64,000 bases of DNA, taken from NCBI RefSeq assembly GCF_029714305.1, contig NZ_CP121647.1:4856501-4920500 (forward strand), given 5' to 3'. The notes beneath the pieces were generated by a model. That model did no database searches, was not told the DNA's origin, and worked only from the letters and a program-made list of their open reading frames with translations. Below are positions 52,400 to 61,716 of the stretch, piece after piece. Positions within the stretch are counted from its first letter, which is position 1; every line of letters begins with the position of its first letter. This DNA is from Bradyrhizobium sp. CB3481 (GTDB taxonomy: Bacteria; Pseudomonadota; Alphaproteobacteria; Rhizobiales; Xanthobacteraceae). The position numbers and the translations under genes were made by a program.

Positions 52400-54589
52400 T
52401 CATGCCGCCGAATTCGGCTCGAGCTGCTGGGCTGGAACGCTCTCGTCTCGTTGCAGCGGCAAGGTAAATTGAAAGACGGCGCCCCGAGGTTCGTTCGCGC
52501 TCGCCCACATCCGTCCGCCGTGAGCTTCGACCATCGACCGGCAGATAGCGAGCCCCATGCCCATGCCCCTGGGTTTGGTCGTATAGAAGGCCTTGAACAC
52601 GGTCTCCATATCCGTCGGGGCAAGGCCTGGACCAGAATCGCGAACAGTCACGAGTACACCGGCCTCGGCCGCCGTCTCTGTGCTGATCCATAGCTCGCGG
52701 TTGCCGTCATCAAGTTCGCCCATGGCTTCGATGGCATTCAGGATCAGATTCAGGATCACCTGCTGCAGTTGAGTACGATCCCCTTGGATCAGGGGCAATG
52801 CCGCGGCGGGTCGGGTGTGCATCGAGATGCCATGCTTGAGCGCCTCGCTTCGGGTCAGCCCAACCATTTCGAGGATGGCCTCCCTGAGGTCGAACCAGTC
52901 CTTGCGCGGCGGCACCTTGTGGATGAGGGCACGGATGCCGCCGATGACGTTGCCGGCGCGCTTGCCATCCTCGACGATGCGGTCGAGAGAGTCGCGGACT
53001 TCCTTGAGATCTGGCGGTTGAGCACGGAGCCAGCGCAGCGCGGCCTGGGCATTGGTTACGGTCGCGGCAATGGGCTGGTTGACCTCATGGGCGATCGAGG
53101 CCGACAGCTGCCCCATCGCGGTGACGCGGTTGGCGTGCGCGAGCTCCGCCTGCATGGCGCGCAAGGCCTCTTCGGCCCGCCTGCGCTCGGTGATGTGCCG
53201 CCCGACGCCGCGGTAGCCGACGAAGCTCCCTGCCTTGTCAAACACTGGCAACCCGGAGACCGATACGTAGCGCTTGCTCCCGTCGGGGCCCGCCCGTGCC
53301 AGCTCAAAATCGCGAAATGGCAAATGGGCGTCGAGCGTCTCGCGGTGCTTGCGCCAAGCCTCTTCATCCGGCTCCAGGTAAGGCACTTCCCAGCGTGTCT
53401 TACCGATCTCAGAACCCGGCGCCGGTGCGTCGGCAAGGCTCTCAGCAAACTCCTGGAGAGTAAAGCGATGCTGCGCATCGGTCTCCCAATACACATCGAA
53501 GGAGAACTGCACGAGGGTGCGAAACCGTTCCTCGCTCTGTCGCAGCGCCTCTTCCGCCCGCTTGCGTTCGGTGAGATCGAGCACAAAACCGACACCTTGG
53601 TCTTGATCCTGTTCGAGCATCGTCCCGCCGACCAGCACGGGCACCCGGCTACCGTCTTTGCGAAAATATTCTTTCTCGAATGGCTGAGCGGTCCGCATCC
53701 GCTTCAATTCCGCCACCGTCTGCAAGTCGCGGAGGCGCCATTCCGGTGGCGTCAGGTCCGTCCGGTTCACCCGCCCGGAGGTTAGATCCTCGCGATCGTA
53801 GCCCAACATCTTGAGAAACGCATCATTGGCCTCGAGAATGCGACCATCGAGCTCCCAAAAGATGACGCCAACAATGTTGGCATCGACGAGGCGTCGGATC
53901 TTCTTGTCGCGCGCCAGAACATCGCCCTGCAGCGCGATGTTCTCCACGATCGCCTTGCGCCGCCGAACCGCTTCGCGCCGTGCAAGCGCCAGCGCCACTC
54001 CAGCCAGGACTGCGACAATGATGAGGGCAGTCGTGACCAGCCAGGCTTTGCGTCGTTCGAGCGCCTCGGAGCGCTTCTCCAGATCGACGCGTAGGAAGCG
54101 CTCATGGTCCACCATCTGATCGATTTGCGATCTGATCTCATCCAGGCTGCGGATCATCGCCATGGCGGCCGGCCCGGAGTAGGTGCGCACCGTTTTGACG
54201 ATCTCGTCGATCTCGCGCAGCTTTGCTGCAACCGTTTCGGCCAAATGTCCTGCACGGTGGCTCTGCAATGGATCGCTCGCTACCAGGGTCTGGAGCGCCT
54301 GCGCGTCGCGTCGAACGCTCTCGTCGGAGACGCCATAGGCCTTGAGGTAGTGCGGATCGAGAGTTAGCAGATATCCGCGCCTCTGCGCCTCAACGTCGGC
54401 GATGATCGTTTTGAGCCGCTCCAGTGTCTCGAGCACCTCGCGGTTACGCTCTTGCGCAAGATTCGCCGCTCGTCGTTCCTGCCAATATTGCAGGCCGAAG
54501 AATCCGCTCGCAGCAACCGTAATTAGAAGCGCGGCAACGACCAGCACTAAGGGACGAGCAAACCACCGAAAGGACTGGCTCTGAGGCAC
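52400..54589 (-). CDS. Sensor histidine kinase with CHASE3 and PAS domains
   Basis: A 729-residue kinase. Two transmembrane helices (LVLVVAALLITVAASGFFGL and WLVTTALIIVAVLAGVALA) surround a periplasmic CHASE3-type helical domain. Two PAS domains follow (NIVGVIFWELDGRILEAND and FRTLVQFSFDVYWETDAQH), then HisKA with IAHEVNQPIAATVTNAQ (phosphorylated His near residue 502) and HATPase. The HEVNQP motif is the FixL/DctB style. GTG 54589 with AAGGG 8 bases upstream is chosen; the longer frame to 54709 looks non-coding. It is an orphan kinase divergent from the binding-protein gene of the PQQ cluster. Confidence 0.91.
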   Translation of the reverse strand: MPQSQSFRWFARPLVLVVAALLITVAASGFFGLQYWQERRAANLAQERNREVLETLERLKTIIADVEAQRRGYLLTLDPHYLKAYGVSDESVRRDAQALQTLVASDPLQSHRAGHLAETVAAKLREIDEIVKTVRTYSGPAAMAMIRSLDEIRSQIDQMVDHERFLRVDLEKRSEALERRKAWLVTTALIIVAVLAGVALALARREAVRRRKAIVENIALQGDVLARDKKIRRLVDANIVGVIFWELDGRILEANDAFLKMLGYDREDLTSGRVNRTDLTPPEWRLRDLQTVAELKRMRTAQPFEKEYFRKDGSRVPVLVGGTMLEQDQDQGVGFVLDLTERKRAEEALRQSEERFRTLVQFSFDVYWETDAQHRFTLQEFAESLADAPAPGSEIGKTRWEVPYLEPDEEAWRKHRETLDAHLPFRDFELARAGPDGSKRYVSVSGLPVFDKAGSFVGYRGVGRHITERRRAEEALRAMQAELAHANRVTAMGQLSASIAHEVNQPIAATVTNAQAALRWLRAQPPDLKEVRDSLDRIVEDGKRAGNVIGGIRALIHKVPPRKDWFDLREAILEMVGLTRSEALKHGISMHTRPAAALPLIQGDRTQLQQVILNLILNAIEAMGELDDGNRELWISTETAAEAGVLVTVRDSGPGLAPTDMETVFKAFYTTKPRGMGMGLAICRSMVEAHGGRMWASANEPRGAVFQFTLPLQRDESVPAQQLEPNSAA

Positions 54590-54827
54590 TGGAATTGCCC
54601 TTAAGTCTTCGATGCTAGCGTAGGCGACTGATTTCTGATGCCGTCGCCGGGTATTGCTAGTATAATCGAAATACAGCCACGGTCCGCACGGGTGAGACGG
54701 AACCGGCACATCAGACCGCGCAGATTATACAGGCTTAAAAGCCCATCGGTCCCCTCGCAAGAGCCAGGACGTCTCGGGTGGAGCATCTGCGCATGTTGTG
54801 ACGGGCTATCCCGGCAGGAGCAACGAT

Positions 54828-56186
54828 ATGGCTCCAGGAACAAAGTCGCCGAGCAGCCGGCGTAGCTTCGTCAAGGGATTGGGGGCGATGAGCGTAGCAT
54901 TGCCCGCCCTCGCCATGTTGCCGCGACGGGGTCGCGCACAGGATGTCACCACATCCTACGCCGGCGCCATGATCGATTGGAAACAATTTGCGGGGCAGAC
55001 GATCACGCTCGCGGGCGCGATCCATCCCTGGACCAATGCGATCACGCCGCTTTTGCCTGATTTCACCGAACTCACTGGTATCCATGTCGTTCCCGACTTC
55101 CGATTGGAGACGACGTATCTCGGCGCACTGGCTATCCAGCTCAACCGCGGCGACAGCACGCCTGACGTCTTCATGTTCACTGCCTATGGCCAGGGCATCG
55201 CGGGAGGATGGCTCCAGCCGCTGAACGCCTACTATTCCGACAAATCGCTGACCGATATCGGATGGTATGACGAGAGCGACCTTCTCAAAACCGCCCGTGC
55301 CTTTCCGCTGTGGCGCGGCGGAGAACGTTATGCCATGCCCATCACGTCTGAGGCGGTGACGTTGTTCATCAATGGTGAAGCGCTGGCAGCCAAGAAGCTT
55401 CCGGTTCCCGAGACTTTCGAAGCGTTGCTGGCCACGGCGAATGCACTCAAGACCGACGATATGTCCGGGATAGCCATGCGGGCCCAGGCCAGCGGCAATT
55501 CGTCCGTGCCGGCGATGAGCTTCCTGTTCTCCTATGGCGGCGACATGGTCAAGCACAACAGGGCAGTGTTCGCGAGTCCCGAGGCCATTGCAGCCATCGA
55601 TATGTACGGCCGATTGCTCCGACAAGCCGGACCTGCCGGCGTCAGCGGCTATGAATGGTACCACGTTCTGGACGACTTCCTTCAGCGCCGGACAGCGATC
55701 GCGATCGACAGCAGCAATTTCGCGACCGACATCTCCAATCCGGCCAGAAGCCACGTTGCCGGCCAAGTCGTGTTTGCCGCCTTCCCTCATGTAGACGGCC
55801 GCACGTCGGTGCCCTTCATGTCGCACTGGCAGGCCTGCATCAATGCCAAATCACGAAACAAGCGCGCGGCGTTCTTGTTTTTGCTATGGGCCACAAGCAA
55901 GCCGACCGCACTGAAGGCAGCCGCAGCCGGCCTTGCGACGACACGTGTGTCGGCCTGGTCGAGCGAAGGGTTTAAGAAGGCATTCGGCGTCCAAGCCGCG
56001 GAGGCCGCGCTCGCCAACCTGCAGAATGCCGATGTTGATCGTGCCAAGGCGATCCTGTTCCATCCGCAATCAAGACCGATCCTGGACGCATTCATGATCG
56101 GCGTGAATGAAGTGGTCTCCGGAAGGCCGGCAAAGATTGCGATGACCAGCGCCGCCGAGAAGGCCAATGCGGCGATCGGCGGATAG
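54828..56186 (+). CDS. Tat-exported extracellular solute-binding protein (family 1)
   Basis: A 452-residue binding protein. A twin-arginine signal (SSRRSFVKGLGAMSVALPALAML) precedes the family 1 fold (ITLAGAIHPWTNAITPLLPDF ... FMFTAYGQGIAGGWLQPLNAYY). Start ATG 54828 has AGGAG 8 bases upstream; an open codon at 54798 is less likely. It is the first plus-strand gene after the divergent kinase, about 430 bases before the PQQ dehydrogenase. A sugar or alcohol-related ligand is likely. No ABC permease or ATPase is adjacent. Confidence 0.9.
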   Translation: MAPGTKSPSSRRSFVKGLGAMSVALPALAMLPRRGRAQDVTTSYAGAMIDWKQFAGQTITLAGAIHPWTNAITPLLPDFTELTGIHVVPDFRLETTYLGALAIQLNRGDSTPDVFMFTAYGQGIAGGWLQPLNAYYSDKSLTDIGWYDESDLLKTARAFPLWRGGERYAMPITSEAVTLFINGEALAAKKLPVPETFEALLATANALKTDDMSGIAMRAQASGNSSVPAMSFLFSYGGDMVKHNRAVFASPEAIAAIDMYGRLLRQAGPAGVSGYEWYHVLDDFLQRRTAIAIDSSNFATDISNPARSHVAGQVVFAAFPHVDGRTSVPFMSHWQACINAKSRNKRAAFLFLLWATSKPTALKAAAAGLATTRVSAWSSEGFKKAFGVQAAEAALANLQNADVDRAKAILFHPQSRPILDAFMIGVNEVVSGRPAKIAMTSAAEKANAAIGG

Positions 56187-56616
56187 CAGAGCCGTTAGCT
56201 GGGGCAACGACCTGCACGATAGCGGGCGGTCACGCTCACGCGCCCTCGCCGAAGGTGGACCGATTGCAGCGCAAGATTGCCCTGCCGAGTGGCTCTCCAC
56301 AAAAAAACAACAATCCAGTCAACTAATGGGCGTGCATCGAGGGACGTGTCATGGTGCACCGCACCGACATCGCCGGGCGCAGCATGGGGCAGGCAAGTCC
56401 TGGCCGTGACGGCATGTGCCGCCGTTCGTTGAACGGCACCTCCCTCGAACATCAATCTCTCACGCAGGCGACAGTGCGACTGGCCTTCAACGGCGGTTCC
56501 GCCGGTCCATGCCGTCCATCCCGAACTCCGACCCGATGAGGCTTTGACACCACAGCATCTCCACAAGGGTCGCGACAACAATTCGGCCCAACCAACAAAC
56601 AAGGGGAGGACTATAG
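56187..56616 (+). other. Intergenic region
   Basis: The 430 bases before the PQQ dehydrogenase hold no supported gene. A GGGGAGG ribosome-binding site lies 8 bases before the ATG at 56617. The promoter of the dehydrogenase cluster is presumably within this region. Confidence 0.5.
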
Positions 56617-58356
56617 ATGACGTTCAAGGAACGATATCTCGTCGGCTGCGCCGCACTGGCGGTGGCTGCCGCGATCACTGTCTCGCCGACGCGCGCTCAA
56701 GTCCCAACGCAGCCAACGGAGGCCGCCCTGAATGCCGAGGCGGCCCAGAACGACTGGCCGACCTATCACGGCACCTACAAGTCCTATCACTATAGCGGCC
56801 TCGACCAGATCAATACCGGCAACGTCAAGAATCTCGAAGTTGCCTGGATGCATTTCCCGGAGCGCGCTACCCGCGGCATTCAGTCGACGCCGCTCGCCCT
56901 TGACGGCGTGCTGTACTATTCGGGCTCCTACAGTCGCGTCTACGCGCTGGACGGCGCGACCGGCAAGACAATCTGGAGCTATGCGCCGGAGCTCGACGAG
57001 GACCTGGTCTCCAAGCAGACGCACTCGCCGTACAATCGCGGCATCGCCATCGGACACGGCAATCTCTATGTCGGCACGGTCGATGGTCGGCTGATCGCGC
57101 TCGATCTGAAGAGCGGCAAGCCGGTATGGGACACCAAGCTGCTGGATTCCAAGAAGATAACGGTCGGCTTCACCGGTGCGCCGCTAGTGGTGAAGGACAA
57201 GGTGATCATCGGCGCGCAGGGCGGCGAATGGCTCTATCGCGGACCGATCTTCGGCGTGGACGGCAAGACCGGAGCGAAGAAATGGGAGTTCTTCACGGTC
57301 GCCGGCACTGAAGAGGCCATGAAGACCTGGGGTGGTGACTCCTGGCGGACCGGCGGCGGCGGCGGCTGGATGCCGGGAACCTATGATGCGGAAACCAATA
57401 CGGTGTGGTGGGGCACCGCCAACCCGTCGCCACTCTACGACTGGGGTGGCGCGGACTGGAAGAAGAGCGGACCGCGGCCGGGCGAAAATCTTTATACGAC
57501 ATCGGTCATCGCGCTCGATCCCGATACCGGCAAGCTCAAATTCTACCATCAGGAGCTGCCGCACGATGCCTGGGACTTCGATTCTGCCGTGGGAGAGTTC
57601 GTCATGATCGACCGTGGCGGCAAGAAGCTCGTCGTGCACGCCAACAAGAGCGGATACATCTTCGTCTATGATCGTTCCAACGCCAAGGTCGAGAACGTCT
57701 GGCCGCTGGTAAAAAACATCAACTTCGTCAAGAGCATCGATCCGAAGACCGGCGAACTGATCGGTCGTCGCGACCTCTCGGAAGGCAAGGTGGACCCGCC
57801 GTTGTGCCCGGCCATCGCCGGCGGCATCAGCTGGAACTCCGGCTCCTACAGCCCCAAGACCGGGCTGTTCTACCGGATCGGGCAGGAATGGTGTATGGAG
57901 CTGACTGTGGAGAAGACCACGCCGATCCTGGAGCCGATGGCCCAGCTCAACATCGGCGCCACATTCAAGATTGTGGCGCCTCCGGACGGACCTGCCCGGG
58001 GCCATCTTAGCGCCCGCGATCCCGTCACCGGTGCCAAGAAGTGGGAGGTCAACTACAAGGAGCCGCCGCTCGCTAGCGTTCTCGCCACCGCCGGCAATCT
58101 GGTATTTGTGCCGGATTCCGAAGGTGTCGTGCACGCCTACAATGCGGAAACCGGCGAAGAGCTGTGGTCGCGCAACAACGGCATGGGACACAATGCTGGC
58201 ATCATCAGCTATACGGCCGGTGGCAAGCAGTACATCGCCGTGCCGGCGGGCTGGGGCAGCTTGGTGGCCGACGAATTCGTCGCGCTCTATGGCGAGCCCT
58301 TCAAGAGCATGTCGAAGAACACCGGCGCCCTGATCGTCTACGCGCTCAGACAGTGA
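56617..58356 (+). CDS. PQQ-dependent methanol/ethanol-type dehydrogenase, lanthanide-type marker
   Basis: A 579-residue periplasmic quinoprotein. A signal peptide ends near TRAQ, and an eight-bladed propeller follows with repeated VYALDGATGKTIWSY-type tryptophan-docking blocks. Metal and cofactor residues are Glu204 (QGGEW), Asn269 (GTANPSP), the catalytic Asp320 and, two residues later, Asp322 (HDAWDFDS). The extra Asp is the mark of lanthanide-dependent XoxF/PedH-type enzymes. The usual vicinal Cys-Cys is missing; the corresponding region reads KQTHSPYNRG. It oxidises a primary alcohol and passes electrons to a cytochrome c, probably the one encoded next. Confidence 0.93.
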   Translation: MTFKERYLVGCAALAVAAAITVSPTRAQVPTQPTEAALNAEAAQNDWPTYHGTYKSYHYSGLDQINTGNVKNLEVAWMHFPERATRGIQSTPLALDGVLYYSGSYSRVYALDGATGKTIWSYAPELDEDLVSKQTHSPYNRGIAIGHGNLYVGTVDGRLIALDLKSGKPVWDTKLLDSKKITVGFTGAPLVVKDKVIIGAQGGEWLYRGPIFGVDGKTGAKKWEFFTVAGTEEAMKTWGGDSWRTGGGGGWMPGTYDAETNTVWWGTANPSPLYDWGGADWKKSGPRPGENLYTTSVIALDPDTGKLKFYHQELPHDAWDFDSAVGEFVMIDRGGKKLVVHANKSGYIFVYDRSNAKVENVWPLVKNINFVKSIDPKTGELIGRRDLSEGKVDPPLCPAIAGGISWNSGSYSPKTGLFYRIGQEWCMELTVEKTTPILEPMAQLNIGATFKIVAPPDGPARGHLSARDPVTGAKKWEVNYKEPPLASVLATAGNLVFVPDSEGVVHAYNAETGEELWSRNNGMGHNAGIISYTAGGKQYIAVPAGWGSLVADEFVALYGEPFKSMSKNTGALIVYALRQ

Positions 58357-58363
58357 AGAGCAC

Positions 58364-58392
58364 GGGCGGCGGGAACCGATCTCCCGCCGCCC
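58364..58392 (+). terminator. GC-rich hairpin between dehydrogenase and cytochrome genes
   Basis: GGGCGGCGGGA (58364-58374) pairs perfectly with TCCCGCCGCCC (58382-58392) around a 7-base loop, 7 bases after the dehydrogenase stop. Only TT follows, so it may act as a processing or stability hairpin in an operon rather than a full terminator. Confidence 0.7.
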
Positions 58393-58416
58393 TTGCCGGC
58401 TAATACGGATCCTTGA

Positions 58417-58776
58417 ATGCGAATACCGTTTGTAACTGCTGCGTGCCTGGCCATGATCTGGCCATGGCTGTCGACCACCGCATTTGCCCAACCGTCCACA
58501 CCAGCGGGCGCTGCTACCCCGCCGGCGCAAGCCGAAGCCTCGCCGAACGATCTCGATGGCAAGAAAATGTTCTCGAGCAACTGTGGCTTTTGTCACCAGG
58601 ATGGCGGCCGCCATGCCGGCCGTGGTCCGAAGCTGTCGAAGTCCGAGAAAAGTGACGAGTTCATCATCGAGCGTATCAAGAAGGGCAAGACCGGCTCAAT
58701 GCCCGCCTTTGCCGGGGTGTTCAACGATGCCCAGATCGGCGCGCTACTGGCCTATATCAGAGGGCTGGATGACTAG
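58417..58776 (+). CDS. Class I cytochrome c, electron acceptor of the PQQ dehydrogenase
   Basis: A 119-residue protein with a signal peptide (MIWPWLSTTAFAQ) and a single haem motif Cys56-x-x-Cys59-His60 (NCGFCHQ). A Met in GSMPAFAG is the likely axial ligand. Its position directly after the PQQ dehydrogenase fits the XoxG role, taking electrons from the enzyme in the periplasm. It overlaps the next gene by 8 bases. Confidence 0.92.
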   Translation: MRIPFVTAACLAMIWPWLSTTAFAQPSTPAGAATPPAQAEASPNDLDGKKMFSSNCGFCHQDGGRHAGRGPKLSKSEKSDEFIIERIKKGKTGSMPAFAGVFNDAQIGALLAYIRGLDD

Positions 58777-59575
58777 AGCGTTTTCTGCAGCGTGCAAACC
58801 GCGATATGGGCCGATCAGATGCGCAGCAAGCCTCTCGCTGCTGATGCTCTGCAACGCCGCGGCGGATGCCCGCTCGCTGGAAGCCGTCATTGAGCGCGAC
58901 ACGCTGACGCTTTGCGCCAGCCCCAACGCGCTGCCGTTTGCCAGCAAGAACGGATCGGTGCCAGGATTTCAGATCGAGCTCGGCGAAAAAATCGCCGAGC
59001 AGCTCGGGGTCAAGCTGACGCGGGAGTGGGTGGTCAGCGCGATCCAGTATCGCCGCGCCGATTGCGATCTCGTGCTCGACGTCATCGCCCGCAAGGATAC
59101 CGAGCCTGCGGGCGGCGTGCGGGTTACGCGCCCCTACCATCGCAGCGGCGTCGTGCTCGCGGTGCGCGGCGATTCAAAGGCGACCTCGCTGGCAAGCCTC
59201 GATTCCTATCAGCGGGTCGGCGTCCAGGTTGGCTCGCTGGTCTCGATGACACTCGGCAAGGGCGGCGCCGTCACGTCCCCGTTCGTCTATGAAGACGACA
59301 TTGTGGCCGCGCTGGCCAACCGCGAGATCGAGGCCGCCGCCGTCACGCCCATGACGGTCGGCTGGTTCAACCTGCAGCACGCCGACAAGCCGTTGCGCTT
59401 GATCCCGGCGTTCGACAGCGATCAGGATTTGAACTGGAATATTGCGGCCGGGCTGCTTCGCCCCGACGACAAGCTGCAGCAGCGCGTCGATGCGGCGATC
59501 GAGGCCCTGCTCGCCGACGGCACCATCGCGCGGATCTACGCACGCTACGGCATCGAGCTGCGGTCTCCGCAGTGA
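58769..59575 (+). CDS. Periplasmic XoxJ/MxaJ-like binding-fold protein
   Basis: A 268-residue protein. A signal peptide (CAASLSLLMLCNAAADA) precedes a type II binding fold: TLTLCASPNALPFASKNGSVPGFQIELGEKIAEQLG is the standard MxaJ/XoxJ start. The ATG at 58769 overlaps the cytochrome stop by 8 bases. In methylotrophs XoxJ accompanies XoxF and XoxG and may assist assembly or activation of the dehydrogenase. The gene order dehydrogenase-cytochrome-J fits that set. Confidence 0.9.
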   Translation: MTRAFSAACKPRYGPIRCAASLSLLMLCNAAADARSLEAVIERDTLTLCASPNALPFASKNGSVPGFQIELGEKIAEQLGVKLTREWVVSAIQYRRADCDLVLDVIARKDTEPAGGVRVTRPYHRSGVVLAVRGDSKATSLASLDSYQRVGVQVGSLVSMTLGKGGAVTSPFVYEDDIVAALANREIEAAAVTPMTVGWFNLQHADKPLRLIPAFDSDQDLNWNIAAGLLRPDDKLQQRVDAAIEALLADGTIARIYARYGIELRSPQ

Positions 59576-59608
59576 GGCGCAGTGCCGCAGACATCCGGGG
59601 AGAGCCCG

Positions 59609-61636
59609 ATGCCCTTTGATCTGCTTCACAGGAAGCGAACCCATTTCGTGCTCTGGCGCCCGACAGGCGTGAACCCGCCCCCTGTCCTCGTCGTCGGCAC
59701 GTTCCGCGATGGAAACCCGCCCGGCTTTGAGCTGCTGGGCAAGTTCGATCTAACGGTTTCAGCTGTTGCGAGCGATCTATGGGAGGTAGCGGCCGCAGCC
59801 TGCGGTCTGACGAACGATCGCGTGTATCATTACTGGTTCGAAGTCACCAACGCGAACCCGAAGACGCCGGTGCCGGCGCGCATCCAGTGCACGGACCCAA
59901 CCGCCTGGACGGTGGACTGGCGGTTGCGCGCGCCGGCACTGCCGCCCCCCTTCACCGACGACGACCGCGGACCGGCTTCTGTCGTGAAGTGGCGCGACAA
60001 CGAGTTGGTGCCCTGCGATCCCGCCGGCGACGAGGCGGACTGGCAGAACGACGCTCGGCTCGAGACCCTCCCCGCCAATAACCGCCTCGTCATCTACGAG
60101 TTGCCGACGCGGTGGAGCCGGATCGAGACCGAAGGGACCATCAGCATCGCCGGCGGCACATTCCGGGATGTTGTTGCGCTGATCGAGCGGACCGCGGCGC
60201 CGGTCAATTTCGAAGGCGTCGCCGCGCTCGCGCCCGGCGACGCCTATCTCGAGGATCTCGGCGTCAACGCGCTCGAATTGCTGCCGCCGGCCGACAGCTT
60301 CGTCGGCCGTGAGTGGGGCTACGCGACGAGCAACTATTTTGCCGCCGATTTCGATCTGGGATTTCCGAGAGGGCATGCCTCGCCGACGGCATCCTCCGAT
60401 CTCGCGGCGCTGGTGGCGGCGTGTCATCGGCACCGTCTCCGTTTCTTCGCCGACGTCGTGATGGCGTTCGCAACGCGATACTCTTATCGCTACATCAATT
60501 TTCTCGATTTTCATGTCCACCGCGGCACGGGCGACCCGGAGGAAGACGCGCGGGATGATTTTGGCGGCGACCTCTTCAAATACAACTTCCTGACCGACGC
60601 CTACGACCCGGTCGAAGGTGCGCCTTCGCGCCTCGTTCCGGCGCGCCGTCTCATGCTGACCTGCCTGGCGCGCTGGATGCTCGACTTTCGGATCGACGGC
60701 ATCCGGATGGACAGTGTGCCGAACATCATGAACTCTGACTTCGTGCAGGAGTACAGGGATCTTGCCCGGACCATATGGCGCTCGCGGTGGCAGGCGCAGG
60801 GCCTTCCCGCATCGGGCGCCGACGAACGCTTCCTGGTCGTCGGAGAGGATCTGGCGGTGCCGATCGATCTTCTGCGCCAGAACCGCCTCGACGGCCTGTG
60901 GAACGAAGAGTTCAAGCGGATGGTGCGCTACGCCATCCTCGGGCAAAACGACCAGAAGGAGCCGAGCTTTGAACAGACAGTGCGCAAGCTGATCGACTGC
61001 CGGCTGCTTGGCTTTTCCGACGGCTCGCAGGCGATCAACTATGTGACCTCGCACGATGTCGAGGGCTTTCGGAACGAGCGTCTATACGATTTTCTCAACA
61101 ACAACGGCGTCTGGAATACCGAGCGGCGCATCAAGCTCGCCTTTGTCTGCCTGATGACGGCGGTCGGCATCCCCATGATCTTCGCCGGCGAGGAGTTCGC
61201 CGACCAGCATGATCTCGCGATCGTCCATCCGCAAAAGCAGGTCGATCCCGTGAACTTCGATCGCCTGCAGGACCCCTGGCGCCGGCGCATATTCGAGTAT
61301 TGCGCCCGCCTGGTCCGGCTTCGCACGAGGTCGGACGCGCTTTCCGTCAACGATACGGCGTTCATTCACGTCGATTTTGAGGACGGCAAACGCGTCGTGG
61401 TCTGGCGGCGGGGCCGGCCGGGCATCGACCATCCCGTGGTCGTCGTCGCCAATTTTTCGGACTTCGAGACCGCGCGCCCCTTTGCCCCCTCATCCGAATA
61501 CCGCGTGCCGAACTGGCCGGCGACGCCGGCAGGCATGCGCTGGCGCGAAATCACGCAGGATCGCGACGTGCCGCCCGAGTGGATCGGCCGGGAGCCGATC
61601 TTTCCATGGGAGGCCAAGGTCTATGCGCTGAGCTGA
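59609..61636 (+). CDS. GH13 alpha-amylase family glycoside hydrolase
   Basis: A 675-residue protein. An N-terminal beta-sandwich-like segment (HFVLWRPTGVNPPPVLVVGTFRD) precedes the GH13 barrel. The nucleophile Asp lies in RIDGIRMDS (about 368), the acid/base Glu in VVGEDLAVP (about 412), and the third Asp in TSHDVEG (about 482). A C-terminal strand domain follows. The ATG at 59609 has GGGGAGAG upstream, 33 bases after the XoxJ-like gene. No signal peptide is seen, so action is probably cytoplasmic; glycogen or trehalose-type metabolism is plausible. Why it follows a PQQ cluster is not clear. Confidence 0.9.
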   Translation: MPFDLLHRKRTHFVLWRPTGVNPPPVLVVGTFRDGNPPGFELLGKFDLTVSAVASDLWEVAAAACGLTNDRVYHYWFEVTNANPKTPVPARIQCTDPTAWTVDWRLRAPALPPPFTDDDRGPASVVKWRDNELVPCDPAGDEADWQNDARLETLPANNRLVIYELPTRWSRIETEGTISIAGGTFRDVVALIERTAAPVNFEGVAALAPGDAYLEDLGVNALELLPPADSFVGREWGYATSNYFAADFDLGFPRGHASPTASSDLAALVAACHRHRLRFFADVVMAFATRYSYRYINFLDFHVHRGTGDPEEDARDDFGGDLFKYNFLTDAYDPVEGAPSRLVPARRLMLTCLARWMLDFRIDGIRMDSVPNIMNSDFVQEYRDLARTIWRSRWQAQGLPASGADERFLVVGEDLAVPIDLLRQNRLDGLWNEEFKRMVRYAILGQNDQKEPSFEQTVRKLIDCRLLGFSDGSQAINYVTSHDVEGFRNERLYDFLNNNGVWNTERRIKLAFVCLMTAVGIPMIFAGEEFADQHDLAIVHPQKQVDPVNFDRLQDPWRRRIFEYCARLVRLRTRSDALSVNDTAFIHVDFEDGKRVVVWRRGRPGIDHPVVVVANFSDFETARPFAPSSEYRVPNWPATPAGMRWREITQDRDVPPEWIGREPIFPWEAKVYALS

Positions 61637-61670
61637 GCGTACCCGCTGCTGGTCCTGGACGGAAAACGAA

Positions 61671-61703
61671 CGGCGCCGGCGAAGCTTGCCCACTCCGGCG
61701 CCG
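61671..61703. terminator. Hairpin between convergent genes
   Basis: CGGCGCCGG (61671-61679) pairs perfectly with CCGGCGCCG (61695-61703) around a 15-base loop. It lies between the ends of the GH13 and amidohydrolase genes and could end transcription from both sides. Confidence 0.65.
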
Positions 61704-61716
61704 CAGCCGCTGGCAC

